Origin: Paraburkholderia piptadeniae
Lineage (GTDB): Bacteria; Pseudomonadota; Gammaproteobacteria; Burkholderiales; Burkholderiaceae
Direction: 5' to 3'
Length of the DNA: 64,000 bases
Assembly (NCBI RefSeq): GCF_900007165.1
Contig: NZ_CYGY02000009.1
Location: forward strand, 104,943-168,942
This document shows, in pieces, positions 43,781 to 53,235 of this stretch. The translations under genes were made by a program, and so were the position numbers. Every line of letters starts with the position of its first letter. Within the stretch, counting starts at the first letter, position 1. The notes under the pieces were generated by a model, which was not told where the DNA came from, ran no database searches, and saw nothing but the letters and a program-made list of their open reading frames with translations.

Positions 43781-45256
43781 GTGAATTCAAGCCCTAGCCT
43801 GACGCGAAACGCGATTTTCAATCTGTTGGGGAGCGTGCTCCCGCTCGTCGTTTCGCTCGTCACCGTCCCGCTCTACCTCGACCACGTCGGCACGGCCCGC
43901 TACGGCGTGCTCGCGATCGTCTGGATGTTGCAGGGCTATTTCGGCTATTTCGACCTCGGTCTCGCGGCCGCGACATCGAACCGTGTGGCGCAGCTCGCCG
44001 ATCACGCCGAACGCGAATCGCTGATCTGGACGGCACTCGCGTTGAACGCCGGATTCGGCGCGCTGGGCGGCGTCGCGCTGTTTGCAGTGGGCGACCTGCT
44101 GCTTGCGCAGTTTCACATCAGTCCCGGCATCTATACGGAAGTCATGGCGGCGCTGCCGTGGCTCGCGGGCGCGGTGCCGCTCGCGACGATCAGCGGCGTG
44201 CTCTACGGCGCGCTGATCGGGCGCGAGCAATTCGCGGCGCTCAATGCCGTGCAGGTGCCGGCGGGCATGCTGTTCCAGATCGTGCCGCTCGCGACGGCCA
44301 TCGTCGCCGGGCCGAAGCTTCAGTTACTCATTCCGTCCGCGATCCTGTCGAGCGCGGCATCGGTGGTGCTGCTCGCTGTCGTGGTCTGCCGGGTTACGCC
44401 GTTGCGCTTCGCGCACGGACCGCAACGGCGATTCGTGAAGCCGCTGTTTTCCTACGGTGCGTGGGTGACGGTCACGAATCTTCTGAGCCCGCTGCTCTCG
44501 ACCGCCGATCGGTTGCTGATCAGCGGCACGATAGGCGCACAGGCCGTGGCCTATTATCAGGTGCCGTTCAATCTCGCGATGCGCGCGCGGATTCTGCCTG
44601 GCGTCATCACACGTACGCTGTTTCCGCGTCTGTCAGCGCTTGAATCGAAGAGTGCGAAGGAATTGTCCATTGCTGCCGTGCGCGGGCTGGCCGCGGCGAC
44701 CACGCCGATGATCGTCATTGGCATCTTCCTGATGCGGCCGTTCCTGACTTTGTGGACAGGGGACGAATTTGCTGCGAAAGCCAGTGTCGTCGGCGAAACG
44801 ATCATGCTTGGCGTCTGGATCAATTCACTGGCTTTCCTTCCGGCCAACCACTTGCAGGCAATGGGGCGGCCCGACGTCATCGCGCGACTCCATCTTGTCG
44901 AACTGGTCCCGTTCGTCGCGCTGCTGTGGTGGGCGCTGCATAGCTTCGGCCTGGTCGGCGCCGCTATCGCGTGGAGCGCACGATGTGCGTTCGACGGCAT
45001 CCTCCTGTTCGGCGCTGCGGGATTCGGCAAAAAGGTCATGCTGCACCTCGCCGCACCGGCATTACTGATTCTCGCCACTTACGGCGCGGCCGGACTCCTT
45101 ACGTCGCCTTCGTGGCTGCGCATGGCCGCCTGGCTCTTCTTCACCGCGTTGGCGCTCGCGTGGGCGGGCAGGGCCGAACCGCAGGCCCGTGTGCGTCTGG
45201 TGCGCTTCATCACGCTGGTGTTCCGACAGACACGGCGATGGGCGACGGGTCAGTGA
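43781..45256 (+). CDS. wzx: Polysaccharide flippase (Wzx-like)
   Basis: A 491-residue MOP-superfamily protein with about 14 hydrophobic segments, starting NAIFNLLGSVLPLVVSLVTV and containing YFGYFDLGLAAATSNRVAQL, both typical of oligosaccharide flippases (polysacc_synt). It should move undecaprenyl-diphosphate-linked repeat units to the periplasm. Translation starts at GTG. It directly follows the Wzy candidate, a common pairing. Confidence 0.88.
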   Translation: MNSSPSLTRNAIFNLLGSVLPLVVSLVTVPLYLDHVGTARYGVLAIVWMLQGYFGYFDLGLAAATSNRVAQLADHAERESLIWTALALNAGFGALGGVALFAVGDLLLAQFHISPGIYTEVMAALPWLAGAVPLATISGVLYGALIGREQFAALNAVQVPAGMLFQIVPLATAIVAGPKLQLLIPSAILSSAASVVLLAVVVCRVTPLRFAHGPQRRFVKPLFSYGAWVTVTNLLSPLLSTADRLLISGTIGAQAVAYYQVPFNLAMRARILPGVITRTLFPRLSALESKSAKELSIAAVRGLAAATTPMIVIGIFLMRPFLTLWTGDEFAAKASVVGETIMLGVWINSLAFLPANHLQAMGRPDVIARLHLVELVPFVALLWWALHSFGLVGAAIAWSARCAFDGILLFGAAGFGKKVMLHLAAPALLILATYGAAGLLTSPSWLRMAAWLFFTALALAWAGRAEPQARVRLVRFITLVFRQTRRWATGQ

Positions 45257-45449
45257 CGGACGCGACAAACGCATTGAATGAGAGTGACATAAGACTTGAT
45301 TAGCCTGTTGTTAGACGAATGACTCGTGTTACGGATTTATTTCATGCAAGGTCTTTGCCGTTTTTTTTAACTTCGGTATCCGGAACGATTGGCGTTCAAC
45401 ACGCTTCTTCCTTTCGCGTTCCCTTCGTGAACCGCATTGGAATATTCAA

Positions 45450-46550
45450 ATGGCGCTGCGAAAAGTCGCTGATGCAGATCTGCTGATCCTGCATGAATAT
45501 GGCGAACCCTCTCACTACGTGGGCGCAATGAGTGCTGCCGTGGCGCTCAACTACGCATCGGTGGCGCAGCTCGAATTCACGCCGCTGCGAAAGCTGAAGC
45601 ATGCTCTCAAGCATGGCGATCACGACACAATGAAGAAGGCCCTTAGAGATGCCTGTTTTCTTGTTTTCTGGATACTGTTTCCTCAGGCGCTCAAGGGCAA
45701 GACAGTGATTCTGGGCATGGCCCCTCTCGACTGGCGAATTGCCATGCTTTCTCGTGCATTGAAGCGCGCACGAGTCATCTACCATTCGTCGTGGACCGAT
45801 TGGGGAGGGGCGCGCTTTGCAAAGAATCCGCCTGTTCTCAGAAAAACGATCGGCAGGGTCTGGTCTAATTTTCTAACTCGAAGAGTCGAGCGCTTCGCGT
45901 TGGTGACGCCACGCGTCGCGGAGCAGATCCAGAGTCGATTCAAGATCGACAGGAAGCGTATCTTCATCGTTTTTCATTCTTATGATCAGGTCATCTTTCG
46001 ACCTGCTTGCGCACGGAAGCAGGCGCCGTTGAAAGTCGTTTTCGCCGGGCGGCTCGATGATTCGAAAGGTGTGGAAGATGTGCTCGAACTCGCGAGACGA
46101 TTGCCTTCCGTCGAGTTCGGACTGGTCGGTGACGGCCCGCTCAAAAGAAGGATCGAATGGACTGGCTTGCCTAACGTCACGCTGTTTGGACGCGTCAATG
46201 GTCGCGCTGCCATCTCGTCCATTTACAGACAACACCATGTCATTGTTCTTCCGTCGAAGCGGACCACTGCCTGGGAAGAGCTATTCGGTATGGTCCTCGT
46301 CGAGGCGATGGCATGCGGGTGCATCCCCATGGCGACGAATCATACCGGTCCGAGCACCATCGTTCGCGATTCCGCCTTGAAGGAATTCATCTTCGCCGAG
46401 AACGAGTTTCTGGAAGGTGCTACAGCCGCGCTATCGAAGTTGCAGCACGACAGTGTGCGACTGATGCTCCTGACGAAAAATGCCATCGAAGATTCGCAGC
46501 GGTTCGCACTTCCTGAGATCGAAAAAATCTGGATAAGCGTTCTGCGATGA
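45450..46550 (+). CDS. Glycosyltransferase family 4-like, possibly 5' truncated by a frameshift
   Basis: A 366-residue GT-B glycosyltransferase. The C-terminal nucleotide-sugar domain has VVFAGRLDDSKGVEDVLELA and WEELFGMVLVEAMACGC, with the E-x7-E pattern. The ATG at 45450 has no ribosome site. Immediately upstream, an ORF in another frame (from ATG 45319) ends in VNRIGIFKW just where this one begins; adding one base near 45452 would give a continuous, sensible N-terminus. GC content is lower than in the flanking genes, which may mean horizontal acquisition. Confidence 0.75.
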   Translation: MALRKVADADLLILHEYGEPSHYVGAMSAAVALNYASVAQLEFTPLRKLKHALKHGDHDTMKKALRDACFLVFWILFPQALKGKTVILGMAPLDWRIAMLSRALKRARVIYHSSWTDWGGARFAKNPPVLRKTIGRVWSNFLTRRVERFALVTPRVAEQIQSRFKIDRKRIFIVFHSYDQVIFRPACARKQAPLKVVFAGRLDDSKGVEDVLELARRLPSVEFGLVGDGPLKRRIEWTGLPNVTLFGRVNGRAAISSIYRQHHVIVLPSKRTTAWEELFGMVLVEAMACGCIPMATNHTGPSTIVRDSALKEFIFAENEFLEGATAALSKLQHDSVRLMLLTKNAIEDSQRFALPEIEKIWISVLR

Positions 46551-46928
46551 GCGCGGCCGATTAGACATACGCGCGGAAAAAGACCGTTCGGCAGTACACA
46601 CAACCCGTTGCTTGCGAACTATATACGAGACGAAACGGCGGCCAGCTTCACAAGGAAATTGTCGGTTGAAATTCCAGCGCTAATCGGGTGATTGCCTCGT
46701 ATCGCCGCGCTATCGCCTTTCCCAACTCATGTGTTGAGGACCGCACACTTGCTCATCGATCTCGGTGGTGCTGGTTGCACGCTCTACGATATAAATCAAT
46801 TGCCGACATTCAGAAGGTCATGCGCGCAGTACCCAGGCTGCGCAAATGTCTGACCACGATGTGATCGTGTCGTCTGATCGTCGCAACAGGTAGAGGGAAT
46901 CGACGTTTTCTACTTTGGATAACTGATC
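46551..46928. other. Intergenic region before the GlxA-type regulator
   Basis: A 378-base stretch without a supportable gene and with lower GC than its surroundings. A GG-rich/TTGC element near 46764-46779 was considered as a sigma-54 site and rejected because of its spacing. It presumably contains the promoter of the regulator. Confidence 0.4.
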
Positions 46929-47906
46929 GTGCATGCCAACACCTCGCGAATCTACGGATCGCATACGCCATGTGAAGAATTCCGGCCTGCGGCGCGTCGA
47001 GTCGGGGTCGTCGTGGCTGATGGATTTTCGCTGCTCAGTCTCGGCATGCTGCTCGAAGTGTTCAGGCTTGTGCAAGAGATGAAGGGCGCAGGCACGGGTG
47101 AAGGGCGCATGGCAGGCGCGATATACACGGTGCAGATATTGTCGAAAGACGGCGGGGCTGTGACGGGTTCCGCGGGCGCAAGGATCTGGACTTGCGCCCC
47201 CGACGACTATAGTCAGGAATGCGGCGATACCCTGCTGGTGGCAGGACCGTTCAAGGCGCCGGATGTGATGGGAAACGAGATCGCGTCGTCGGTCGGCGGT
47301 GCGGGTAATCGAACCAGGACGGCATGCCCGGCCGTGAGCGGTACCGTGCATATCCCATCCGATGCCCGATGGAGCGAGTCGTACGAAACAGTGCGTGACG
47401 CACTGGCGATCGTCTCGCGCGACTTCGGGGAAACGGTCGCTTGCGAAATTGCCGAGCGTCTCCTTCCCGGTGCGGCAGGCAGGCTGCTTCCGGCGGCGAG
47501 TGGCGGCGACGCCGTCAACCGTAAGGTGCGCTGGGGCGCACAGTGGTTGATGGAAAACTGCGACCGGCCGATCACAATCGAAGATGCGGCTCAGGAGGTC
47601 GCAATGAGCAGGCGCAATTTCTTGCGCAGGTTCAGGCTCGAAATGGGTAGTACGCCATCCGAATACCTGCTGCGGGCGCGCCTTGAATTGGCCTGCAGGT
47701 TGCTGGCTGAGACAGAGCTGCCCGTCGACAAGATCGCACGGCGCTGCGTAATGGGTAACGGGGACAACCTCGCGAAGATCTTTCGCAAGCGTTTGTCGAT
47801 ATCGCCGACTGAATATCGCGAGCACCATCGTCGCGGCAAATGCGTGGTCGTGGATATGCCGGCGCGCCGCAGCCAGCGAGATTGGAGTTCACTTCAGGCG
47901 ATCTAG
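46929..47906 (+). CDS. GlxA-type AraC-family transcriptional regulator
   Basis: A 325-residue regulator. Residues 22-195 form a DJ-1/PfpI-like domain (VGVVVADGFSLLSLGMLLEV) and residues 210-315 two AraC helix-turn-helix motifs (ITIEDAAQEVAMSRRNFLRR, LPVDKIARRCVMGNGDNLAK). The DJ-1 nucleophile-elbow cysteine is not apparent, so the domain is probably a sensor, not an enzyme. It sits alone in the middle of the polysaccharide locus and precedes the initiating transferase, so it is a candidate activator of the second half. The ATG lies downstream of a weak site. Confidence 0.85.
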   Translation: MHANTSRIYGSHTPCEEFRPAARRVGVVVADGFSLLSLGMLLEVFRLVQEMKGAGTGEGRMAGAIYTVQILSKDGGAVTGSAGARIWTCAPDDYSQECGDTLLVAGPFKAPDVMGNEIASSVGGAGNRTRTACPAVSGTVHIPSDARWSESYETVRDALAIVSRDFGETVACEIAERLLPGAAGRLLPAASGGDAVNRKVRWGAQWLMENCDRPITIEDAAQEVAMSRRNFLRRFRLEMGSTPSEYLLRARLELACRLLAETELPVDKIARRCVMGNGDNLAKIFRKRLSISPTEYREHHRRGKCVVVDMPARRSQRDWSSLQAI

Positions 47907-48060
47907 CGGCCTCGTCAACTCGCATTGGCTCATGGTGCAACAAAGAGAAGTGAAGTGTGTGCTACTTAAAAAAGCAGGATTACGAAATTTATAGAAACAT
48001 CGGGGTGGGTACTCCGGAGTTGAATTCGGCAGGCGGACGTGCTGGTTTGGAGTTCAAGAC

Positions 48061-49125
48061 ATGTCTGGACTATTTCATCGAGCTTTCGATATTTTGTTGA
48101 TCGTGTTCGGCGGCGTGAGCGCGTTGCACCTGCGCCTCCCGGTTTCGGCCCACCCTCATGAGATGGAGATGACGCTGGTCGCGTTCGTTTCGGCTCTTGC
48201 ATTGTCGGTCTTTCCGGCCTTTGGAACATACCGCGCCGGGCAGAGTGGCTCGATGGTCAGCGTTGCGGGCCGCACCGCTATGGCATGGCTGGTCGTTCAG
48301 CTTTGTGGACTCGTGCTTCTTTACGTGATCAGTCGAACTCAACTCCTTGCATTGCCGTGGTTCATTTATTGGACGTTGACCACAGGCGTATCGCTGCTCG
48401 TCTCGCACACCGCCATGTTTGTTTTGTTGCGCGTCGTATGGCCGGCTGTCGTGCGCGCGTGGCAGAACAAGGCGAGGATGGCGTCCTCCGTTCAGACGGT
48501 GACGGGGGCGCCGATCGTGCGGCAGATGACGAAGCGAGCATTCGATCTCGTGGTCGGAATCGTGCTGCTTGTTGTGCTTTCTCCGTTACTGGGCATCCTG
48601 GCGCTTACGGTCAGGCGCGACGGCGGGCCGGCATTGTTCGTGCACCAGCGGGTCGGTCGAAACGGCCGAAAGTTTGGATGTCTGAAGTTCCGGTCAATGG
48701 TCGTGAACGCCGACCGGGTGCTGAAGGAACTGCTGGAGACCGACCCGCGAGTTCGGGCCGAATGGGAGCGGGATCTAAAGCTGAAGGACGATGTGCGCGT
48801 CACGCCGATTGGCCGGTTTCTGCGGCGCACGAGTCTTGATGAATTACCGCAGCTATGGAACGTGGTGCGCGGCGACATGAGCCTGGTGGGCCCTCGGCCC
48901 ATCGTCGACCAGGAACTGGCCCGTTATGGCGATGATGTGGACTACTACCTCATGGCCAAGCCCGGGATGACGGGCCTGTGGCAGGTCAGTGGGCGTAGCG
49001 ATACCGACTACGCAACGAGAGTGTCGCTGGACGTCGCATATGTGAGGAGCTGGTCGATGTCGCGCGACATCGCGATTCTCTTCAAGACGTGCAAGGTGGT
49101 GCTGCAAGGCAGCGGCGCGTATTGA
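48061..49125 (+). CDS. Undecaprenyl-phosphate sugar phosphotransferase (WbaP/WcaJ type)
   Basis: A 354-residue polyisoprenyl-phosphate sugar-1-phosphate transferase that starts repeat-unit synthesis. Four hydrophobic segments cover about 1-130; the catalytic domain runs from about 158 (KRAFDLVVGIVLLVVLSPLL) with GRNGRKFGCLKFRSM, TSLDELPQLWNVVRGDMSLV, GPRP and KPGMTGLWQVSGRS. It is about 100 residues shorter than usual because the cytoplasmic CoA-binding-like domain between the membrane region and the catalytic domain is nearly absent. The sugar (Glc-1-P or Gal-1-P) cannot be told from sequence. Confidence 0.92.
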   Translation: MSGLFHRAFDILLIVFGGVSALHLRLPVSAHPHEMEMTLVAFVSALALSVFPAFGTYRAGQSGSMVSVAGRTAMAWLVVQLCGLVLLYVISRTQLLALPWFIYWTLTTGVSLLVSHTAMFVLLRVVWPAVVRAWQNKARMASSVQTVTGAPIVRQMTKRAFDLVVGIVLLVVLSPLLGILALTVRRDGGPALFVHQRVGRNGRKFGCLKFRSMVVNADRVLKELLETDPRVRAEWERDLKLKDDVRVTPIGRFLRRTSLDELPQLWNVVRGDMSLVGPRPIVDQELARYGDDVDYYLMAKPGMTGLWQVSGRSDTDYATRVSLDVAYVRSWSMSRDIAILFKTCKVVLQGSGAY

Positions 49126-49165
49126 CCCGCGAGCTGACGTTCGCGGACAGCATTGGGGAAGTGAA

Positions 49166-49567
49166 CTACTGCGACTGTCCCGGTGGCTGATCCGCAGGCC
49201 CGTGAGCCGTCCACGGCGCATTCACCGAAGGGGCACTCAGCGACGGAGTGTCCAGCGATGGAGGATCGTAGGACATGGGGTTCCAGCCATCGTAGGAATA
49301 CAGGTCGGAGGTGCTCTGTGCGGCGGCCGCGGACGGGTGGCGCCGCTGGGCGGAAGGGGCGGCCGTGCGCGATGGCGATCGACGCGACGCTGTCGAGGGT
49401 GGATAGGAAAACTGCGGGTACTGGTGGTAGTTGGCACCGGAACGGCCGGCGTGTTGGGCGGGCCCGCTCGCAGGGGCTGGATGTGCAGGGACTGTTTGTG
49501 CCACGGCGTTCGTCAACGCCAATGCCATGCACGAACTCAATACCGTAAGGGAAAGCCGCTTGTTCAT
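49166..49567 (-). CDS. Secreted Pro/Ser-rich hypothetical protein
   Basis: A 133-residue protein with a signal peptide (KRLSLTVLSSCMALALTNAV, cleavage near AVAQ). The mature part is low complexity: Ala/Ser/Pro/Arg, then SYDGWNP and repeated PSL/PSV triplets (PPSLDTPSLSAPSVNAP). There is no recognised family. It is divergent from the wza gene, with starts 64 bases apart, so they share an upstream region. ATG 49567 is used; GTG 49612 is an in-frame alternative. Its frame is open and has a convincing signal peptide, but it could still be non-functional. Confidence 0.55.
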   Translation of the reverse strand: MNKRLSLTVLSSCMALALTNAVAQTVPAHPAPASGPAQHAGRSGANYHQYPQFSYPPSTASRRSPSRTAAPSAQRRHPSAAAAQSTSDLYSYDGWNPMSYDPPSLDTPSLSAPSVNAPWTAHGPADQPPGQSQ

Positions 49568-49630
49568 GAGAGTTGGCGATATTGCTGAAAACGTTGAGCG
49601 AAAAAATGACACGTGCGCGGGGTTAAGACA

Positions 49631-50929
49631 ATGTTACACAGTGGACCTGATTTTGCACAGGCGGTGCAGGGAAGTGATCCATCCAGTTGCAGGTTCACGC
49701 AGCCGGACCGGCTTGCGCACGTGTCGGAAGGCGAGTCGCGTGAAGGTATCGAGGCGGGTGCCTGGCGGCATACCGTCGCTGCAATCGCGGCGGTGGCCTT
49801 GCTTCTTTCCGGATGTGCGATGTCGCCCGGCATGAGCTATGGGACGATGGGGCGCGCTGCCGGCGACCCGCGCACGGGTGGCGAAGCCGGTACCGCACTG
49901 GCTGCGACGCAAACCAAAGCAGCGCAAGGCGCGGATGCTCCGCCGCCGCATGCGCTCGTCGAAATCAACAGCGAGCTGATTGCTCAGGAACTGTCGAATC
50001 GCTCGACGGAAGTCTCGCAGAACGTCGCAGAACTCTTTGCAGAACCTGCGCCATACACGCTCGGATACGGTGATGTGCTTCAGATTATGGTGTGGGATCA
50101 CCCTGAGATGAACCAGCCGAACACATCGACGGGCGGCGGCGCAGATTCGGGAACGAGTTCCGTCGTATCGGGCTATACCGTCGACTCCACGGGAATCATC
50201 CAGCTTCCCTACGTCGGCCCCGTCAAGGTGATCGGCTTGACTGAGCTGGAAGCTCGCGACCTGGTTGCGCGGAAGCTGTCGCGTTATCTGCGTGAACCGC
50301 AGGTGACATTGCGTATCGCGGCCTATCGCGGCAAACGGATCTATCTCGACGGCGAGGTGCGCAATCCCGGCTTGCAGGTTCTCAACGACATGCCGATGAC
50401 ATTGCCCGAGGCGATCAATCGGGCGGGGGGCTTCACGACCACTGCGGACCGCTCGGAGGTCAGCATCACGCGCGGCAAGAAAACGGTAGTCGTGAATCTT
50501 CCCGACATGATCAAGAAGGGCGTCAACCCCGACAGCATTCTTCTGCGAAACGGCGACCTGGTGCGGGTTTTCTCGCAGAACGACAGCAAGGCATATGTGC
50601 TCGGCGAGGTTGGGCATCCTGGGAACGTACTGTTCAACAATGGGCGCCTGTCGTTGAGCGACGCAATCGGCAGCGCGGGCGGAATCAATCAGGCGTCCGG
50701 TGACGCCTCCCAGGTGTATGTCGTGCGCCGGCAAGACGGCGCAGATCCGACCGTATTTCATCTCGATGCGACATCGCCAACTGCGATGGCCATTGCGGAC
50801 GGCTTCAATCTCAAACCTAGCGATGTCGTATTCGTGGACGCATCGGGCCTCGTCAGGTGGAGCCGCGTGATCAATCTGATCTTGCCAAGCACGCAGGCTG
50901 CGGCGACGGGCCGGATGATCGGCTACTGA
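49631..50929 (+). CDS. wza: Polysaccharide export outer-membrane lipoprotein (Wza)
   Basis: A 432-residue OPX-family protein forming the outer-membrane export channel. The lipobox LLLSGC lies unusually deep, near residue 59, so the true start may be an internal GTG (near 49720) that would give a normal signal peptide. The poly_export domain begins at YTLGYGDVLQIMVWDHPEMN; SLBB repeats follow (RIYLDGEVRNPGLQVLNDMP and AYVLGEVGHPGNVLF). The C-terminus (LVRWSRVINLILPS) matches the membrane-spanning helix of Wza. The Wzc gene follows after 83 bases. Confidence 0.92.
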   Translation: MLHSGPDFAQAVQGSDPSSCRFTQPDRLAHVSEGESREGIEAGAWRHTVAAIAAVALLLSGCAMSPGMSYGTMGRAAGDPRTGGEAGTALAATQTKAAQGADAPPPHALVEINSELIAQELSNRSTEVSQNVAELFAEPAPYTLGYGDVLQIMVWDHPEMNQPNTSTGGGADSGTSSVVSGYTVDSTGIIQLPYVGPVKVIGLTELEARDLVARKLSRYLREPQVTLRIAAYRGKRIYLDGEVRNPGLQVLNDMPMTLPEAINRAGGFTTTADRSEVSITRGKKTVVVNLPDMIKKGVNPDSILLRNGDLVRVFSQNDSKAYVLGEVGHPGNVLFNNGRLSLSDAIGSAGGINQASGDASQVYVVRRQDGADPTVFHLDATSPTAMAIADGFNLKPSDVVFVDASGLVRWSRVINLILPSTQAAATGRMIGY

Positions 50930-51012
50930 GACGAGCGTGCGAGATGTGTCCGATGCGCGCCTGCGATCGCGGGAGCGCACCATTGGAAGGCTTGAGGAAG
51001 TGGAGAAAAAGC

Positions 51013-53235
51013 ATGAACTACCCCGGCACGCCCGCAATAGATGTCGAAGCGGAACAGGGCGGACAGGCGCGCAGCTATCGCGAAATGCTCTATCAGAGCC
51101 GCTTCCTGATCGGCGCTGTGACGGCTGTCTTTCTGTTGGGCGGTCTGGCGTATGCGACGCTCGCCGAGTCCGTGTACCAATCGGATATTCTCATTCAGGT
51201 CGAGGAGAACGACCATTCTGCGAAGAATGCATTGACCGACCTCTCGTCGATGTTCGCGGTCAAGACGGCGGCTTCGGCGGAAATCGAGGTGCTCCGTTCA
51301 CGCATGGTGATAGCACGTGCGGTCGAAAGAACAAGCCTTTACATGAGCGCCGAGCCACGCTATTTCCCCGTCGTCGGAAAGTGGCTTGCCAGGCATCTGA
51401 GCAATCTCGACTACTCGGGGATCGGCGGTTACGCGTGGGGAGCGGAGCGCATCGACGTCGCCTCCATCGATGTGCCGGACGCGCTTGCCGGCATGAAGCT
51501 CACGCTGACCGCGCTGGGCGGCGGCGCGTTCAGGCTCACGGAGAAGACGCACAACGTCGATCTGTTGGGGCATGTCGGGGAACCATTGAGGGCGTCACTG
51601 GCGGGAGGTGAACTGTCTCTGCTCGTCACCGATCTGGTCGGCAAGCACGGAGTCCGCTTCACGGTCGTGTGCAACTCGCGGCTTGCAACCATCCAGGCGT
51701 TGCAGGGTAGCTTGCTGATTAGCGAAAAGGGACGGGATTCCGATGTCATCGGCGTCGCGTTGCAGGGAAACGATCCGCTGAAGATCAGCCAGGTGCTCAA
51801 TGCGATCGGCACCGAGTATGTGCGGCAGAACATCCGCCGCACGGCCGAGGAGGCGGAGAAATCCATTGCCTTCCTCGATCGCCAGTTGCCCGAGCTGAAG
51901 ACGCAACTCGAGGCTGCAGAAAGCCGCTTCAATGCGTTTCGCGCGCTGCACGGCACGGTCGACCTGAACGCCGAGGCCAATGCGCTGCTCTCGCGCTCCT
52001 CCGAAGCGCAGAGTGCCGTAGTGGATCTCGAACAAAGACGGACGCTGCTGCTCGAGCGCTTTATGCCGGAACATCCGGCCGTACGCAGCATTGAAGACCA
52101 GCTGGCGGAGGCGAAACGTCACGTGTCGGATCTGGCTTCCAACACGCAGAAGCTGCCGCCACTCGAGCAGAGTCTGTTGCGTCTGCAACGGGACGTGCAG
52201 GTCAACACCGATCTGTACACGAACCTGCTCAACACGCAGGAGCAACTTCGCCTCGTGAAGGCGGGCAAAGTAGGCAACGTGCGGATGCTCGATGCGGCCG
52301 TCGTGCCCGAAAGCCCCATTCGTCCCAAACGGGCACTGGCCGTGGTGGGAGCGTTGCTGTCTGGCATCTTCGTCGGCATCGTTCTTGCACTTCTGAAGCG
52401 CGCGGTGATCGACCGGGTCGACGCGCCGGAGGAAATCGAGTTCGGTACCGGGCTGAGCGTCCTCGCGAAAGTGCCGCGAAGCAAAGCCCAGGAACTGCTT
52501 ACGCGCAGTGATCCATCGGCTGAGCCGGGAAGCCTCGTATTGGCCCATGCATCGGCCGACGACGCGGCGATCGAGAGCCTGCGCGCCTTCCACAGTGCAT
52601 TGGAATTTGCGCTATTGAATGCGCCAAACCGCATTGTCCAGATTGCTGGTCCGACGCCGTTCGTCGGCAAGTCGTTCGTCTCTGTCAATCTTGCCGCGCT
52701 CATGGGTGCATCGGGCCAGCGTGTGCTGCTCGTCGACACCGACTTGCGCAGGGGCACGCTGCACCGGTGTCTGGGTGCCGCACAAGGCCCGGGTCTGGCC
52801 GAACTGGTGGCAAAGCGATTGCGGTTCGACGACGTGGTGCGGCGCGCGGTGCTGCCGGGCGTGGACTTCATAGCCTGTGGCGCTTACGGCCCGAACCCGA
52901 GTGCGATTCTCCTGCATCCCAGCTTCCATGCATTCATGCGTCAGGTGGAAGCCGAATATGACGTCGTGCTGATCGACTCGCCTCCCATTCTGCCCGTCGC
53001 TGACTCCGGCATCGTCGCGAAGCATTCGGGCACGGTGTTCATGGTGGCACGCCACGGCGTGACGAGTCTTGCGGACATCCGCGAATCGGCGCGGCGATTC
53101 GCGCAGATCGGCGTGCCCGTTCGAGGCGTCGTGTTCAACGATATTTCGCGCCCCGCCAGGTACGGCCGGGAGTACGGAACGTATCGCTACACCGCCCCAT
53201 TGCCGAACCCCAAAAGCGAGGGAAGCCAGCCGTGA
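51013..53235 (+). CDS. wzc: Wzc-like tyrosine autokinase and chain-length regulator
   Basis: A 740-residue bacterial tyrosine kinase with a Wzz domain. A membrane helix is at about 32-50, the periplasmic Wzz/GNVR region with coiled coil (DRQLPELKTQLEAAESRFNA) spans about 55-430, a second helix is near 445-465, and the cytoplasmic kinase has Walker A GPTPFVGKS, Walker A' VLLVDTDLRRG and Walker B VVLIDSPPIL. A short tyrosine cluster (YGREYGTYRYTAPLP) near the C-terminus is the autophosphorylation tail. It controls polymer length and export with Wza. ATG 51013 has GGAG upstream; the stop overlaps the next start (GTGA). Confidence 0.93.
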   Translation: MNYPGTPAIDVEAEQGGQARSYREMLYQSRFLIGAVTAVFLLGGLAYATLAESVYQSDILIQVEENDHSAKNALTDLSSMFAVKTAASAEIEVLRSRMVIARAVERTSLYMSAEPRYFPVVGKWLARHLSNLDYSGIGGYAWGAERIDVASIDVPDALAGMKLTLTALGGGAFRLTEKTHNVDLLGHVGEPLRASLAGGELSLLVTDLVGKHGVRFTVVCNSRLATIQALQGSLLISEKGRDSDVIGVALQGNDPLKISQVLNAIGTEYVRQNIRRTAEEAEKSIAFLDRQLPELKTQLEAAESRFNAFRALHGTVDLNAEANALLSRSSEAQSAVVDLEQRRTLLLERFMPEHPAVRSIEDQLAEAKRHVSDLASNTQKLPPLEQSLLRLQRDVQVNTDLYTNLLNTQEQLRLVKAGKVGNVRMLDAAVVPESPIRPKRALAVVGALLSGIFVGIVLALLKRAVIDRVDAPEEIEFGTGLSVLAKVPRSKAQELLTRSDPSAEPGSLVLAHASADDAAIESLRAFHSALEFALLNAPNRIVQIAGPTPFVGKSFVSVNLAALMGASGQRVLLVDTDLRRGTLHRCLGAAQGPGLAELVAKRLRFDDVVRRAVLPGVDFIACGAYGPNPSAILLHPSFHAFMRQVEAEYDVVLIDSPPILPVADSGIVAKHSGTVFMVARHGVTSLADIRESARRFAQIGVPVRGVVFNDISRPARYGREYGTYRYTAPLPNPKSEGSQP

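Noticed and set aside
46764..46779. Possible sigma-54 -24/-12 promoter (GG...TTGC)
   Set aside because: The distance between the GG and GC dinucleotides is 8 or 11 bases depending on the GG chosen, not the required 10.
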